Source: Metridium senile | Taxonomy: Eukaryota > Cnidaria > Anthozoa > Actiniaria > Metridiidae | DNA: 64,000 nt | Direction: 5' to 3' | Assembly (NCBI GenBank): GCA_949775045.1 | Contig: OX459097.1 | Location: forward strand, 18,266,210 to 18,330,209 | Notes under the pieces: model-generated | Database searches by the model: none | What the model saw: the letters and a program-made list of their open reading frames with translations, nothing else | What the model was told of the DNA's origin: nothing | Shown: in pieces, positions 1 to 12,586 of the stretch | How positions within the stretch are numbered: the first letter of the stretch is position 1 | Layout: each line of letters opens with the position of its first letter | Translations under genes and position numbers: made by a program

Positions 1-162
1 GGGGGGGGGGGGGGGGGGGGGGAATGCTAAAAGGGAGTTGTATACAGAGTTGTTATATTAGTGTTGATGTTATTTATTGAAAGCATTGATTGGTCATGAC
101 TTTGTGATAGATGTGTTGGCTCTGAAAAGAGCCGTTTGTTTTGAATTGAGTTTGTAGACGAA

Positions 163-664
<502 letters not shown>

Positions 665-749
665 TTATACGAAGCCGCTAATGATATGCGAGAAAGCGAT
701 CCGAAGCGCGCTATAAAAATACCACACAGCCGTCATTGCTCAACTGTAA

Positions 750-1181
<432 letters not shown>

Positions 1182-1852
1182 ACAAATCTATACTCAAATA
1201 TTACTAAACAACGGCTTTTTTAAAAGCCACCACATGACACAAGGGTCTAATGTCTATCAAATGCTTTAATCTATGAAAAAATTGAAATAAAAGAGATATA
1301 TAGTGAACCTGACTTAAGCAATAAAACACCACAATGAAAACTATATGATATGCATGATATTTGTGTTGTTTGATTAGTCGCTTCTTAGCATTTGACTTCT
1401 CTGCCTAGGCTTTTTGTTGTTGTTTATTCTTAAGTTGTCGTTTCTGTTTATCAGCTGTATAGTTTTTATGATATAATATAGAAGACTCTTAGTAAGTATG
1501 CTATGCACTTTATAGTCGGCTGCAGTTACAGGCAAACAATCAAATAGAATAAACAAATCAGGTCGACGTTATTACCGTACGTAAGCTAGGATAGTGTCAA
1601 AAAAAAGTTATACAAACTAGTCAAACATGCAAAATGCAAAATGAACAAGTCCGACTTTGTTTAGTAAGTAATTTTGTAGATTGAGTTCTATTTCCATAAA
1701 TTCACTTAAATTCATATCGATTCACAAATGTTAACTGTAATTTACACTATTCAAACGTAAATAAAATCTCTCAACTTAATTAACCATGTTACGAGTTAAT
1801 TAATTATGTTACGAGTGGTTTCAATCAGTATAAAAGTCAATTACAGCCCTTT

Positions 1853-1868
1853 GGGGGGGGGGGGGGGG
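1853..1868 (+). repeat. G16 homopolymer at unit junction
   Basis: An uninterrupted G run lies between the 3' flanks of the convergent H3 (upstream unit) and H2A (this unit). A run of this kind opens every unit in the window, with 15 to 20 G in the internal copies. Long G runs can form G-quadruplexes, so it could act on replication or transcription, but it may also be a slippage product with no role. Confidence 0.9.
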
Positions 1869-1962
1869 ATGCTAAAAGGGAGTTGTATACAGAGTTGTTA
1901 TATTAGTGTTGATGTTATTTATTGAAAGCATTGATTGGTCATGACTTTGTGATAGATGTGTT

Positions 1963-1978
1963 GGCTCTGAAAAGAGCC
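1963..1978 (-). terminator. H2A mRNA 3' stem-loop
   Basis: On the minus strand this reads GGCTCTTTTCAGAGCC: a perfect 6-bp stem with loop TTTC, the classic replication-dependent histone 3' hairpin bound by SLBP. It starts 30 bases after the stop codon. A purine-rich stretch (CACAAAGTC) follows, a candidate histone downstream element for U7 snRNP. A minus-strand AATAAA at 1918-1923 could give a backup polyadenylated end. Confidence 0.9.
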
Positions 1979-2007
1979 GTTTGTTTTGAATTGAGTTTGT
2001 AGACGAA

Positions 2008-2379
2008 TCACTTCTTCTCGGCCTTCTTGGGCAGCAGTACGGCCTGGATGTTGGGCAAGACGCCGCCTTGGGAGATGGTGACCCCGCCTAGCAATCGATT
2101 GAGCTCTTCGTCGTTTCTGACGGCCAACTGTAGATGACGAGGGATGATTCTTGACTTCTTGTTGTCTCGAGCAGCGTTGCCTGCCAGTTCGAGGATTTCG
2201 GCGCTCAAGTATTCGAGAACTGCAGCCAAGTAGACTGGGGCTCCGGCGCCGACTCGTTTAGCGTAGTTTCCCTTGCGTAAGTGGCGGTGGATACGACCGA
2301 CGGGGAACTGGAGTCCGGCACGGGACGATCGGGTCTTGGACTTGGTTCCCTTAGCTTTACCTTTACCTCTTCCAGACAT
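2008..2379 (-). CDS. H2A: Histone H2A (U2 copy, reference)
   Basis: Core histone that dimerises with H2B in the nucleosome. The 123-aa protein begins [11 protein letters not shown] and has a basic tail to about residue 20 and the histone fold at about 26-90. The acidic patch is intact (E55, E60, E63, D89, E90, E91 without Met). The C-terminal docking region ends in LLPKKAEKK. There is no C-terminal SQ motif, so this is not H2A.X, and there is no sign of H2A.Z. The L1 loop has lysine at position 40, where vertebrate and fly H2A have glutamate. The start is fixed by the conserved SGRGK tail. It is intronless and divergent from H2B across 312 bp, with a TATA element at 2463-2470. The identical protein is encoded by 17 units. 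Confidence 0.97.
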   Translation of the reverse strand: MSGRGKGKAKGTKSKTRSSRAGLQFPVGRIHRHLRKGNYAKRVGAGAPVYLAAVLEYLSAEILELAGNAARDNKKSRIIPRHLQLAVRNDEELNRLLGGVTISQGGVLPNIQAVLLPKKAEKK

Positions 2380-2691
2380 GTTTTAGTTTTTGCTGTTAAT
2401 TTGTTCTACGTGTTAAATGTCGCTTAAACAACTGAGAGTGGCGAACTTTGTTTTGGCTGGCTGATTTATACACTCTACGAGTTGGCGGCTTGACTTAAAA
2501 CACACCGCATGCTAAACAAAGCCTTTTTTGTTCAACGCGTTGCGCCACCAATGGCCTTCAAGAGATTTTGATCCTTTTGTTTTCGGTCTTGATGGCATAA
2601 AAGACAATGTTCGAATTCATCTTGCATCGAAATCGATAAACGATTGACCAGCAATACACTTTTATTGAAAACGAAGCTTCGACAATAGAAA
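2380..2691. promoter_or_regulatory. H2A/H2B divergent promoter region
   Basis: The 312-bp region separates the two start codons. On the minus strand a TATA-like element at 2463-2470 lies 84 bases from the H2A ATG. On the plus strand CATAAAAG at 2596-2603 lies about 90 bases before the H2B ATG. Both leave room for a short histone-type 5' UTR. A shared regulatory region would help equal S-phase output of the dimer partners. TATA assignments are by eye. The other complete units carry the same region at the same offsets. Confidence 0.7.
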
Positions 2692-3069
2692 ATGCCTGCT
2701 AAAGCCGTAACTGGAAAGAAAGTCGAGAGTGGCAGCAAGGCAGTCAAGAAAGCAGCCGGCACGGGCAAGAAAGGCAATCGACGAAGGCGTAAGGAGAGCT
2801 ACGCAATCTACATTTACAAGGTGCTGAAGCAAGTTCACCCCGATACTGGTATTTCCAGTAAAGCTATGGGTATCATGAACTCCTTTGTCAGCGACATCTT
2901 TGAGCGCATCGCATCAGAGGCCTCCAGGCTAGCCCACTACAACAGAAAGTCTACCATCACTTCCAGAGAAATCCAGACAGCAATCCGCCTACTGTTACCT
3001 GGAGAATTGGCTAAACACGCCGTAAGCGAGGGAACAAAAGCTGTAACGAAATACACTAGTAGCAAGTGA
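2692..3069 (+). CDS. H2B: Histone H2B (U2 copy, reference)
   Basis: Core histone, partner of H2A. The 125-aa protein has a lysine-rich tail (residues 1-30), a basic RRRRKESY segment at the start of the fold, the histone fold with [12 protein letters not shown] and [20 protein letters not shown], and the C-terminal helix ending AVTKYTSSK. The lysine before YTSSK (K120 counting Met) is the conserved ubiquitination site. It is intronless, of standard animal length, and starts at the only sensible ATG. A small inverted repeat (AGCTTG/CAAGCT) sits just after the stop. The histone stem-loop is at 3103-3118. It converges on the 5S gene. Confidence 0.97.
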   Translation: MPAKAVTGKKVESGSKAVKKAAGTGKKGNRRRRKESYAIYIYKVLKQVHPDTGISSKAMGIMNSFVSDIFERIASEASRLAHYNRKSTITSREIQTAIRLLLPGELAKHAVSEGTKAVTKYTSSK

Positions 3070-3102
3070 GCTTGTATTGCTTCAAGCTAAACGAAAAAAA
3101 AC

Positions 3103-3118
3103 GGCTCTTTTAGGAGCC
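3103..3118 (+). terminator. H2B mRNA 3' stem-loop
   Basis: GGCTCTTTTAGGAGCC: five Watson-Crick pairs plus one T-G pair closing a TTTA loop. It is slightly weaker than the H2A and H4 hairpins. CAAAAGA about 15 bases downstream is a candidate histone downstream element. Several AATAAA hexamers follow at about 3170-3195. Confidence 0.88.
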
Positions 3119-3376
3119 AGCACACGTCTCAAAAGATTATGACCTAATGCTTTACTCCACATAATTTGCAAATAAATAAAAATAAATAAAATAGCAGTTA
3201 ATCAATCAAAAGATAAAACCCTTTTTAATACATCACTAACTCTCTTTTAACACAAAAAAGTCAAAAACTATCTTATCTAATCAGCCTCCAGCTGTGAAAA
3301 ATAGGCTAAACTGAGTTTCCAACACACGATTTCATCATCTAGCTAATAATGAAAAAAATTAATAAAATGAAATGAA
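3119..3376. other. AT-rich spacer between H2B and 5S
   Basis: The sequence is AT-rich, with an AAATAAATAAAAATAAATAAAA-like stretch that gives several AATAAA signals for H2B read-through. On the 5S (minus) strand it provides T runs of four (3364-3367) and seven (3352-3358) just past the 5S 3' end, suitable as RNA polymerase III terminators. I see no gene in it. Other units have the same spacer. Confidence 0.75.
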
Positions 3377-3496
3377 ATGCCTACAGCACCAGGTATTCCC
3401 AGGCAGTCACCTGTCCAAGTACTAACCTGGCCCTAACTGGTTTAACTGCGGTGATCGGACGAGAACCGGTGTATTCCAATTGGTGTGGCCGTAGAC
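3377..3496 (-). rRNA. 5S ribosomal RNA (U2 copy, reference)
   Basis: About 120 nt, read on the minus strand from GTCTACGGCC to GCTGTAGGCAT. The 5' GTCTACGGC pairs with the 3' GCTGTAGGC to make helix I (nine pairs including G-U). AATTGG near position 20 pairs with CCAGTT near position 65 to form helix II. Conserved 5S blocks are present: GGTTCTCGTCCGATCACCG, TAGTACTTGG and GCCTGGGAATACC. The last two cover the internal RNA polymerase III control region (A and C boxes). T runs follow the 3' end. It is transcribed in the same direction as H4 and convergent with H2B. The 5' end is set by alignment to the usual GTCTAC start, so either end may be off by one or two bases. Confidence 0.93.
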
Positions 3497-3648
3497 GGAA
3501 TTCTAACTTGCAAAACTTGCTTTTACACAGCGAAACTAATTCTAAAGCAAATGTCTAGTCATTTGATAATTCACTCTGTATTATTACTTTAATTTAATTG
3601 TTTTTTATGTATTTTGCTTTTGAGAGTTAAATAAGTGAGAATTTAGAC
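3497..3648. other. Spacer upstream of 5S
   Basis: An AT-rich stretch between the 5S 5' end and the minisatellite. It includes a direct repeat of ACTTGC around 3507-3521. No open reading frame or RNA gene is recognisable. It may contain upstream 5S promoter elements, which I cannot identify. Confidence 0.5.
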
Positions 3649-3917
3649 GAGCAAGTTTATTTCTCTCTTTCACGGTTTTCGTTTCTCCCATTTTATTTCA
3701 ACGCTAAACAACCCTTGTTATTTGAGCAAGCATTTTTATTTCTCTTTCACGGTTTTCGTTTTTCCCATTTTATTAAGGTTTTCTATTTCAACGCTAAACA
3801 ACCTTTTTTATTTGAGCAAGCATTTTTATTTCTCTTTCACGGTTTTCGTTTCTCCCATTTTATTAAGGTTTTCTATTTCAACACTAAACAACCTTATTGT
3901 TATTTAAGCAAGCATTT
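3649..3917. repeat. 90-bp minisatellite downstream of H4
   Basis: A tandem repeat of the unit GAGCAAGCATTTTTATTTCT...AACAACC. The first copy (about 75 bp) lacks a 14-bp segment, two full 90-bp copies begin at 3649+75 and 3814, and a partial copy ends the array. On the H4 (minus) strand each full copy contributes three AATAAA hexamers. The same array sits 79-347 bases below the H4 stop in all units except U4 and U5, which have one copy fewer. Confidence 0.9.
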
Positions 3918-3945
3918 GAGGTCAATCACTTTATAAGCATGTTGT

Positions 3946-3961
3946 GGCTCTTAAAAGAGCC
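3946..3961 (-). terminator. H4 mRNA 3' stem-loop
   Basis: On the minus strand this reads GGCTCTTTTAAGAGCC: a perfect 6-bp stem with loop TTTA, followed by ACAAC. It starts 35 bases after the H4 stop codon. Confidence 0.9.
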
Positions 3962-3995
3962 GGTTGGTTTTTACTTCTTGAGTTTTGTAGAACGT

Positions 3996-5012
<1,017 letters not shown>

Positions 5013-5043
5013 ACAAATCTATACTCAAATATTACTAAACAAC

Positions 5044-5059
5044 GGCTTTTTTAAAAGCC
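5044..5059 (+). terminator. H3 mRNA 3' stem-loop
   Basis: GGCTTTTTTAAAAGCC: a perfect 6-bp stem with loop TTTA, flanked by AACAAC and ACCACA as in animal histone mRNAs. A paired change (two A-T pairs) keeps the stem closed relative to the GGCTCT type. Downstream AATAAA hexamers at 5117-5122 and near 5150 could act as polyadenylation signals on read-through. Confidence 0.9.
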
Positions 5060-5606
5060 ACCACATGACACAAGGGTCTAATGTCTATCAAATGCTTTAA
5101 TCTATGAAAAAATTGAAATAAAAGAGATATATAGTGAACCTGACTTAAGCAATAAAACACCACAATGAAAACTATATGATATGCATGATATTTGTGTTGT
5201 TTGATTAGTCGCTTCTTAGCATTTGACTTCTCTGCCTAGGCTTTTTGTTGTTGTTTATTCTTAAGTTGTCGTTTCTGTTTATCAGCTGTATAGTTTTTAT
5301 GATATAATATAGAAGACTCTTAGTAAGTATGCTATGCACTTTATAGTCGGCTGCAGTTACAGGCAAACAATCAAATAGAATAAACAAATCAGGTCGACGT
5401 TATTACCGTACGTAAGCTAGGATAGTGTCAAAAAAAAGTTATACAAACTAGTCAAACATGCAAAATGCAAAATGAACAAGTCCGACTTTGTTTAGTAAGT
5501 AATTTTGTAGATTGAGTTCTATTTCCATAAATTCACTTAAATTCATATCGATTCACAAATGTTAACTGTAATTTACACTATTCAAACGTAAATAAAATCT
5601 CTCAAC

Positions 5607-5646
5607 TTAATTAACCATGTTACGAGTTAATTAATTATGTTACGAG
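5607..5646. repeat. 20-bp tandem direct repeat (two copies)
   Basis: Two adjacent copies share TTAATTAA..ATGTTACGAG, differing at one or two bases in the middle. They are present in every unit about 40-80 bases before the G tract. No function can be assigned. Confidence 0.85.
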
Positions 5647-5659
5647 TGGTTTCAATCAG

Positions 5660-5667
5660 TATAAAAG
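5660..5667 (+). promoter_or_regulatory. Orphan TATA-like element before G tract
   Basis: TATAAAAG lies about 17 bases before the G tract with no open reading frame behind it on the plus strand, where only the H2A 3' flank follows. It may be chance in AT-rich DNA, a relic of a lost gene such as H1, or a noncoding promoter. Evidence is weak. Confidence 0.3.
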
Positions 5668-5838
5668 TCAATTACAGCCCTTTGGGGGGGGGGGGGGGGA
5701 TGCTAAAAGGGAGTTGTATACAGAGTTGTTATATTAGTGTTGATGTTATTTATTGAAAGCATTGATTGGTCATGACTTTGTGATAGATGTGTTGGCTCTG
5801 AAAAGAGCCGTTTGTTTTGAATTGAGTTTGTAGACGAA

Positions 5839-6210
5839 TCACTTCTTCTCGGCCTTCTTGGGCAGCAGTACGGCCTGGATGTTGGGCAAGACGCCGCCTT
5901 GGGAGATGGTGACCCCGCCTAGCAATCGATTGAGCTCTTCGTCGTTTCTGACGGCCAACTGTAGATGACGAGGGATGATTCTTGACTTCTTGTTGTCTCG
6001 AGCAGCGTTGCCTGCCAGTTCGAGGATTTCGGCGCTCAAGTATTCGAGAACTGCAGCCAAGTAGACTGGGGCTCCGGCGCCGACTCGTTTAGCGTAGTTT
6101 CCCTTGCGTAAGTGGCGGTGGATACGACCGACGGGGAACTGGAGTCCGGCACGGGACGATCGGGTCTTGGACTTGGTTCCCTTAGCTTTACCTTTACCTC
6201 TTCCAGACAT
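5839..6210 (-). CDS. H2A: Histone H2A (U3 copy)
   Basis: Protein identical to the U2 copy (2008-2379), where the annotation is given. The stem-loop is at 5794-5809 and the divergent promoter with H2B at 6211-6522. Confidence 0.97.
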   Translation of the reverse strand: MSGRGKGKAKGTKSKTRSSRAGLQFPVGRIHRHLRKGNYAKRVGAGAPVYLAAVLEYLSAEILELAGNAARDNKKSRIIPRHLQLAVRNDEELNRLLGGVTISQGGVLPNIQAVLLPKKAEKK

Positions 6211-6522
6211 GTTTTAGTTTTTGCTGTTAATTTGTTCTACGTGTTAAATGTCGCTTAAACAACTGAGAGTGGCGAACTTTGTTTTGGCTGGCTGATTTAT
6301 ACACTCTACGAGTTGGCGGCTTGACTTAAAACACACCGCATGCTAAACAAAGCCTTTTTTGTTCAACGCGTTGCGCCACCAATGGCCTTCAAGAGATTTT
6401 GATCCTTTTGTTTTCGGTCTTGATGGCATAAAAGACAATGTTCGAATTCATCTTGCATCGAAATCGATAAACGATTGACCAGCAATACACTTTTATTGAA
6501 AACGAAGCTTCGACAATAGAAA

Positions 6523-6900
6523 ATGCCTGCTAAAGCCGTAACTGGAAAGAAAGTCGAGAGTGGCAGCAAGGCAGTCAAGAAAGCAGCCGGCACGGGCAAG
6601 AAAGGCAATCGACGAAGGCGTAAGGAGAGCTACGCAATCTACATTTACAAGGTGCTGAAGCAAGTTCACCCCGATACTGGTATTTCCAGTAAAGCTATGG
6701 GTATCATGAACTCCTTTGTCAGCGACATCTTTGAGCGCATCGCATCAGAGGCCTCCAGGCTAGCCCACTACAACAGAAAGTCTACCATCACTTCCAGAGA
6801 AATCCAGACAGCAATCCGCCTACTGTTACCTGGAGAATTGGCTAAACACGCCGTAAGCGAGGGAACAAAAGCTGTAACGAAATACACTAGTAGCAAGTGA
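6523..6900 (+). CDS. H2B: Histone H2B (U3 copy)
   Basis: Identical protein to the U2 copy. Stem-loop at 6934-6949, with the short AGCTTG/CAAGCT inverted repeat after the stop retained. Confidence 0.97.
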   Translation: MPAKAVTGKKVESGSKAVKKAAGTGKKGNRRRRKESYAIYIYKVLKQVHPDTGISSKAMGIMNSFVSDIFERIASEASRLAHYNRKSTITSREIQTAIRLLLPGELAKHAVSEGTKAVTKYTSSK

Positions 6901-7207
6901 GCTTGTATTGCTTCAAGCTAAACGAAAAAAAACGGCTCTTTTAGGAGCCAGCACACGTCTCAAAAGATTATGACCTAATGCTTTACTCCACATAATTTGC
7001 AAATAAATAAAAATAAATAAAATAGCAGTTAATCAATCAAAAGATAAAACCCTTTTTAATACATCACTAACTCTCTTTTAACACAAAAAAGTCAAAAACT
7101 ATCTTATCTAATCAGCCTCCAGCTGTGAAAAATAGGCTAAACTGAGTTTCCAACACACGATTTCATCATCTAGCTAATAATGAAAAAAATTAATAAAATG
7201 AAATGAA

Positions 7208-7327
7208 ATGCCTACAGCACCAGGTATTCCCAGGCAGTCACCTGTCCAAGTACTAACCTGGCCCTAACTGGTTTAACTGCGGTGATCGGACGAGAACCGG
7301 TGTATTCCAATTGGTGTGGCCGTAGAC
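7208..7327 (-). rRNA. 5S ribosomal RNA (U3 copy)
   Basis: Same sequence as the U2 5S. T-run terminators lie just below 7208 on the transcribed strand. Confidence 0.92.
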
Positions 7328-7826
7328 GGAATTCTAACTTGCAAAACTTGCTTTTACACAGCGAAACTAATTCTAAAGCAAATGTCTAGTCATTTGATAA
7401 TTCACTCTGTATTATTACTTTAATTTAATTGTTTTTTATGTATTTTGCTTTTGAGAGTTAAATAAGTGAGAATTTAGACGAGCAAGTTTATTTCTCTCTT
7501 TCACGGTTTTCGTTTCTCCCATTTTATTTCAACGCTAAACAACCCTTGTTATTTGAGCAAGCATTTTTATTTCTCTTTCACGGTTTTCGTTTTTCCCATT
7601 TTATTAAGGTTTTCTATTTCAACGCTAAACAACCTTTTTTATTTGAGCAAGCATTTTTATTTCTCTTTCACGGTTTTCGTTTCTCCCATTTTATTAAGGT
7701 TTTCTATTTCAACACTAAACAACCTTATTGTTATTTAAGCAAGCATTTGAGGTCAATCACTTTATAAGCATGTTGTGGCTCTTAAAAGAGCCGGTTGGTT
7801 TTTACTTCTTGAGTTTTGTAGAACGT

Positions 7827-8264
<438 letters not shown>

Positions 8265-8411
8265 TCAGGCATTGTTTCATTGTTACCTTTGAATTTCCGG
8301 GTGCATTTTAGATAACAATGCCGATCTTATACGAAGCCGCTAATGATATGCGAGAAAGCGATCCGAAGCGCGCTATAAAAATACCACACAGCCGTCATTG
8401 CTCAACTGTAA

Positions 8412-8843
<432 letters not shown>

Positions 8844-9671
8844 ACAAATCTATACTCAAATATTACTAAACAACGGCTTTTTTAAAAGCCACCACATGAC
8901 ACAAGGGTCTAATGTCTATCAAATGCTTTAATCTATGAAAAAATTGAAATAAAAGAGATATATAGTGAACCTGACTTAAGCAATAAAACACCACAATGAA
9001 AACTATATGATATGCATGATATTTGTGTTGTTTGATTAGTCGCTTCTTAGCATTTGACTTCTCTGCCTAGGCTTTTTGTTGTTGTTTATTCTTAAGTTGT
9101 CGTTTCTGTTTATCAGCTGTATAGTTTTTATGATATAATATAGAAGACTCTTAGTAAGTATGCTATGCACTTTATAGTCGGCTGCAGTTACAGGCAAACA
9201 ATCAAATAGAATAAACAAATCAGGTCGACGTTATTACCGTACGTAAGCTAGGATAGTGTCAAAAAAAAGTTATACAAACTAGTCAAACATGCAAAATGCA
9301 AAATGAACAAGTCCGACTTTGTTTAGTAAGTAATTTTGTAGATTGAGTTCTATTTCCATAAATTCACTTAAATTCATATCGATTCACAAATGTTAACTGT
9401 AATTTACACTATTCAAACGTAAATAAAATCTCTCAACTTAATTAACCATGTTACGAGTTAATTAATTATGTTACGAGTGGTTTCAATCAGTATAAAAGTC
9501 AATTACAGCCCTTTGGGGGGGGGGGGGGGGGGATGCTAAAAGGGAGTTGTATACAGAGTTGTTATATTAGTGTTGATGTTATTTATTGAAAGCATTGATT
9601 GGTCATGACTTTGTGATAGATGTGTTGGCTCTGAAAAGAGCCGTTTGTTTTGAATTGAGTTTGTAGACGAA

Positions 9672-10043
9672 TCACTTCTTCTCGGCCTTCTTGGGCAGCA
9701 GTACGGCCTGGATGTTGGGCAAGACGCCGCCTTGGGAGATGGTGACCCCGCCTAGCAATCGATTGAGCTCTTCGTCGTTTCTGACGGCCAACTGTAGATG
9801 ACGAGGGATGATTCTTGACTTCTTGTTGTCTCGAGCAGCGTTGCCTGCCAGTTCGAGGATTTCGGCGCTCAAGTATTCGAGAACTGCAGCCAAGTAGACT
9901 GGGGCTCCGGCGCCGACTCGTTTAGCGTAGTTTCCCTTGCGTAAGTGGCGGTGGATACGACCGACGGGGAACTGGAGTCCGGCACGGGACGATCGGGTCT
10001 TGGACTTGGTTCCCTTAGCTTTACCTTTACCTCTTCCAGACAT
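9672..10043 (-). CDS. H2A: Histone H2A (U4 copy)
   Basis: Identical protein to the U2 copy. Stem-loop at 9627-9642. Confidence 0.97.
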   Translation of the reverse strand: MSGRGKGKAKGTKSKTRSSRAGLQFPVGRIHRHLRKGNYAKRVGAGAPVYLAAVLEYLSAEILELAGNAARDNKKSRIIPRHLQLAVRNDEELNRLLGGVTISQGGVLPNIQAVLLPKKAEKK

Positions 10044-10355
10044 GTTTTAGTTTTTGCTGTTAATTTGTTCTACGTGTTAAATGTCGCTTAAACAACTGAG
10101 AGTGGCGAACTTTGTTTTGGCTGGCTGATTTATACACTCTACGAGTTGGCGGCTTGACTTAAAACACACCGCATGCTAAACAAAGCCTTTTTTGTTCAAC
10201 GCGTTGCGCCACCAATGGCCTTCAAGAGATTTTGATCCTTTTGTTTTCGGTCTTGATGGCATAAAAGACAATGTTCGAATTCATCTTGCATCGAAATCGA
10301 TAAACGATTGACCAGCAATACACTTTTATTGAAAACGAAGCTTCGACAATAGAAA

Positions 10356-10733
10356 ATGCCTGCTAAAGCCGTAACTGGAAAGAAAGTCGAGAGTGGCAGC
10401 AAGGCAGTCAAGAAAGCAGCCGGCACGGGCAAGAAAGGCAATCGACGAAGGCGTAAGGAGAGCTACGCAATCTACATTTACAAGGTGCTGAAGCAAGTTC
10501 ACCCCGATACTGGTATTTCCAGTAAAGCTATGGGTATCATGAACTCCTTTGTCAGCGACATCTTTGAGCGCATCGCATCAGAGGCCTCCAGGCTAGCCCA
10601 CTACAACAGAAAGTCTACCATCACTTCCAGAGAAATCCAGACAGCAATCCGCCTACTGTTACCTGGAGAATTGGCTAAACACGCCGTAAGCGAGGGAACA
10701 AAAGCTGTAACGAAATACACTAGTAGCAAGTGA
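10356..10733 (+). CDS. H2B: Histone H2B (U4 copy)
   Basis: Identical protein to the U2 copy. Stem-loop at 10767-10782. Confidence 0.97.
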   Translation: MPAKAVTGKKVESGSKAVKKAAGTGKKGNRRRRKESYAIYIYKVLKQVHPDTGISSKAMGIMNSFVSDIFERIASEASRLAHYNRKSTITSREIQTAIRLLLPGELAKHAVSEGTKAVTKYTSSK

Positions 10734-11040
10734 GCTTGTATTGCTTCAAGCTAAACGAAAAAAAACGGCTCTTTTAGGAGCCAGCACACGTCTCAAAAGA
10801 TTATGACCTAATGCTTTACTCCACATAATTTGCAAATAAATAAAAATAAATAAAATAGCAGTTAATCAATCAAAAGATAAAACCCTTTTTAATACATCAC
10901 TAACTCTCTTTTAACACAAAAAAGTCAAAAACTATCTTATCTAATCAGCCTCCAGCTGTGAAAAATAGGCTAAACTGAGTTTCCAACACACGATTTCATC
11001 ATCTAGCTAATAATGAAAAAAATTAATAAAATGAAATGAA

Positions 11041-11160
11041 ATGCCTACAGCCCCAGGTATTCCCAGGCAGTCACCTGTCCAAGTACTAACCTGGCCCTAA
11101 CTGGTTTAACTGCGGTGATCGGACGAGAACCGGTGTATTCCAATTGGTGTGGCCGTAGAC
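11041..11160 (-). rRNA. 5S ribosomal RNA (U4 copy, T109G variant)
   Basis: Differs from the common 5S by one base, GCTGTAGG preceded by GG instead of GT (about position 109, just outside helix I). The same change is in U5 only. Helices I and II are not disturbed, so it is probably functional. Confidence 0.92.
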
Positions 11161-11312
11161 GGAATTCTAACTTGCAAAACTTGCTTTTACACAGCGAAAC
11201 TAATTCTAAAGCAAATGTCTAGTCATTTGATAATTCACTCTGTATTATTACTTTAATTTAATTGTTTTTTATGTATTTTGCTTTTGAGAGTTAAATAAGT
11301 GAGAATTTAGAC

Positions 11313-11491
11313 GAGCAAGTTTATTTCTCTCTTTCACGGTTTTCGTTTCTCCCATTTTATTTCAACGCTAAACAACCCTTGTTATTTGAGCAAGCATTTT
11401 TATTTCTCTTTCACGGTTTTCGTTTCTCCCATTTTATTAAGGTTTTCTATTTCAACACTAAACAACCTTATTGTTATTTAAGCAAGCATTT
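11313..11491. repeat. 90-bp minisatellite, contracted by one copy
   Basis: Only one full 90-bp copy remains between the short first copy and the terminal partial copy: 179 bp instead of 269. The loss is exactly one period, as expected for slippage or unequal exchange inside the array. Confidence 0.92.
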
Positions 11492-11569
11492 GAGGTCAAT
11501 CACTTTATAAGCATGTTGTGGCTCTTAAAAGAGCCGGTTGGTTTTTACTTCTTGAGTTTTGTAGAACGT

Positions 11570-12007
<438 letters not shown>

Positions 12008-12154
12008 TCAGGCATTGTTTCATTGTTACCTTTGAATTTCCGGGTGCATTTTAGATAACAATGCCGATCTTATACGAAGCCGCTAATGATATGCGAGAAA
12101 GCGATCCGAAGCGCGCTATAAAAATACCACACAGCCGTCATTGCTCAACTGTAA

Positions 12155-12586
<432 letters not shown>

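Larger units (their letters stand above)
5060..5683. other. AT-rich spacer from H3 to next G tract
   Basis: About 0.62 kb without a supportable gene. It holds AATAAA signals close to H3, a 60-codon minus-strand open frame (5205-5387) that I do not consider coding, a 20-bp tandem duplication (5607-5646), and a TATAAAAG element (5660-5667) shortly before the G tract. No H1 remnant is recognisable. The other units carry the same spacer with single-base changes. Confidence 0.7.

Noticed and set aside
2532..2777. 81-codon minus-strand open frame over the H2B promoter and 5' end
   Set aside because: It is antisense to H2B and its promoter and has no recognisable domain. It is a shadow of the H2B coding sequence.
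3715..3936. Plus-strand open frames of 73 and 61 codons rich in F and L in the minisatellite
   Set aside because: They are translations of the 90-bp tandem repeat, start at non-ATG codons, change with copy number and lie antisense to the H4 3' flank.
5205..5387. 60-codon minus-strand open frame in the H3 3' spacer, present in most units (possible small gene)
   Set aside because: It resembles no known family, the region is AT-rich, and it is interrupted in U6 by a stop (20399 T to A). Its preservation elsewhere is explained by array homogenisation.
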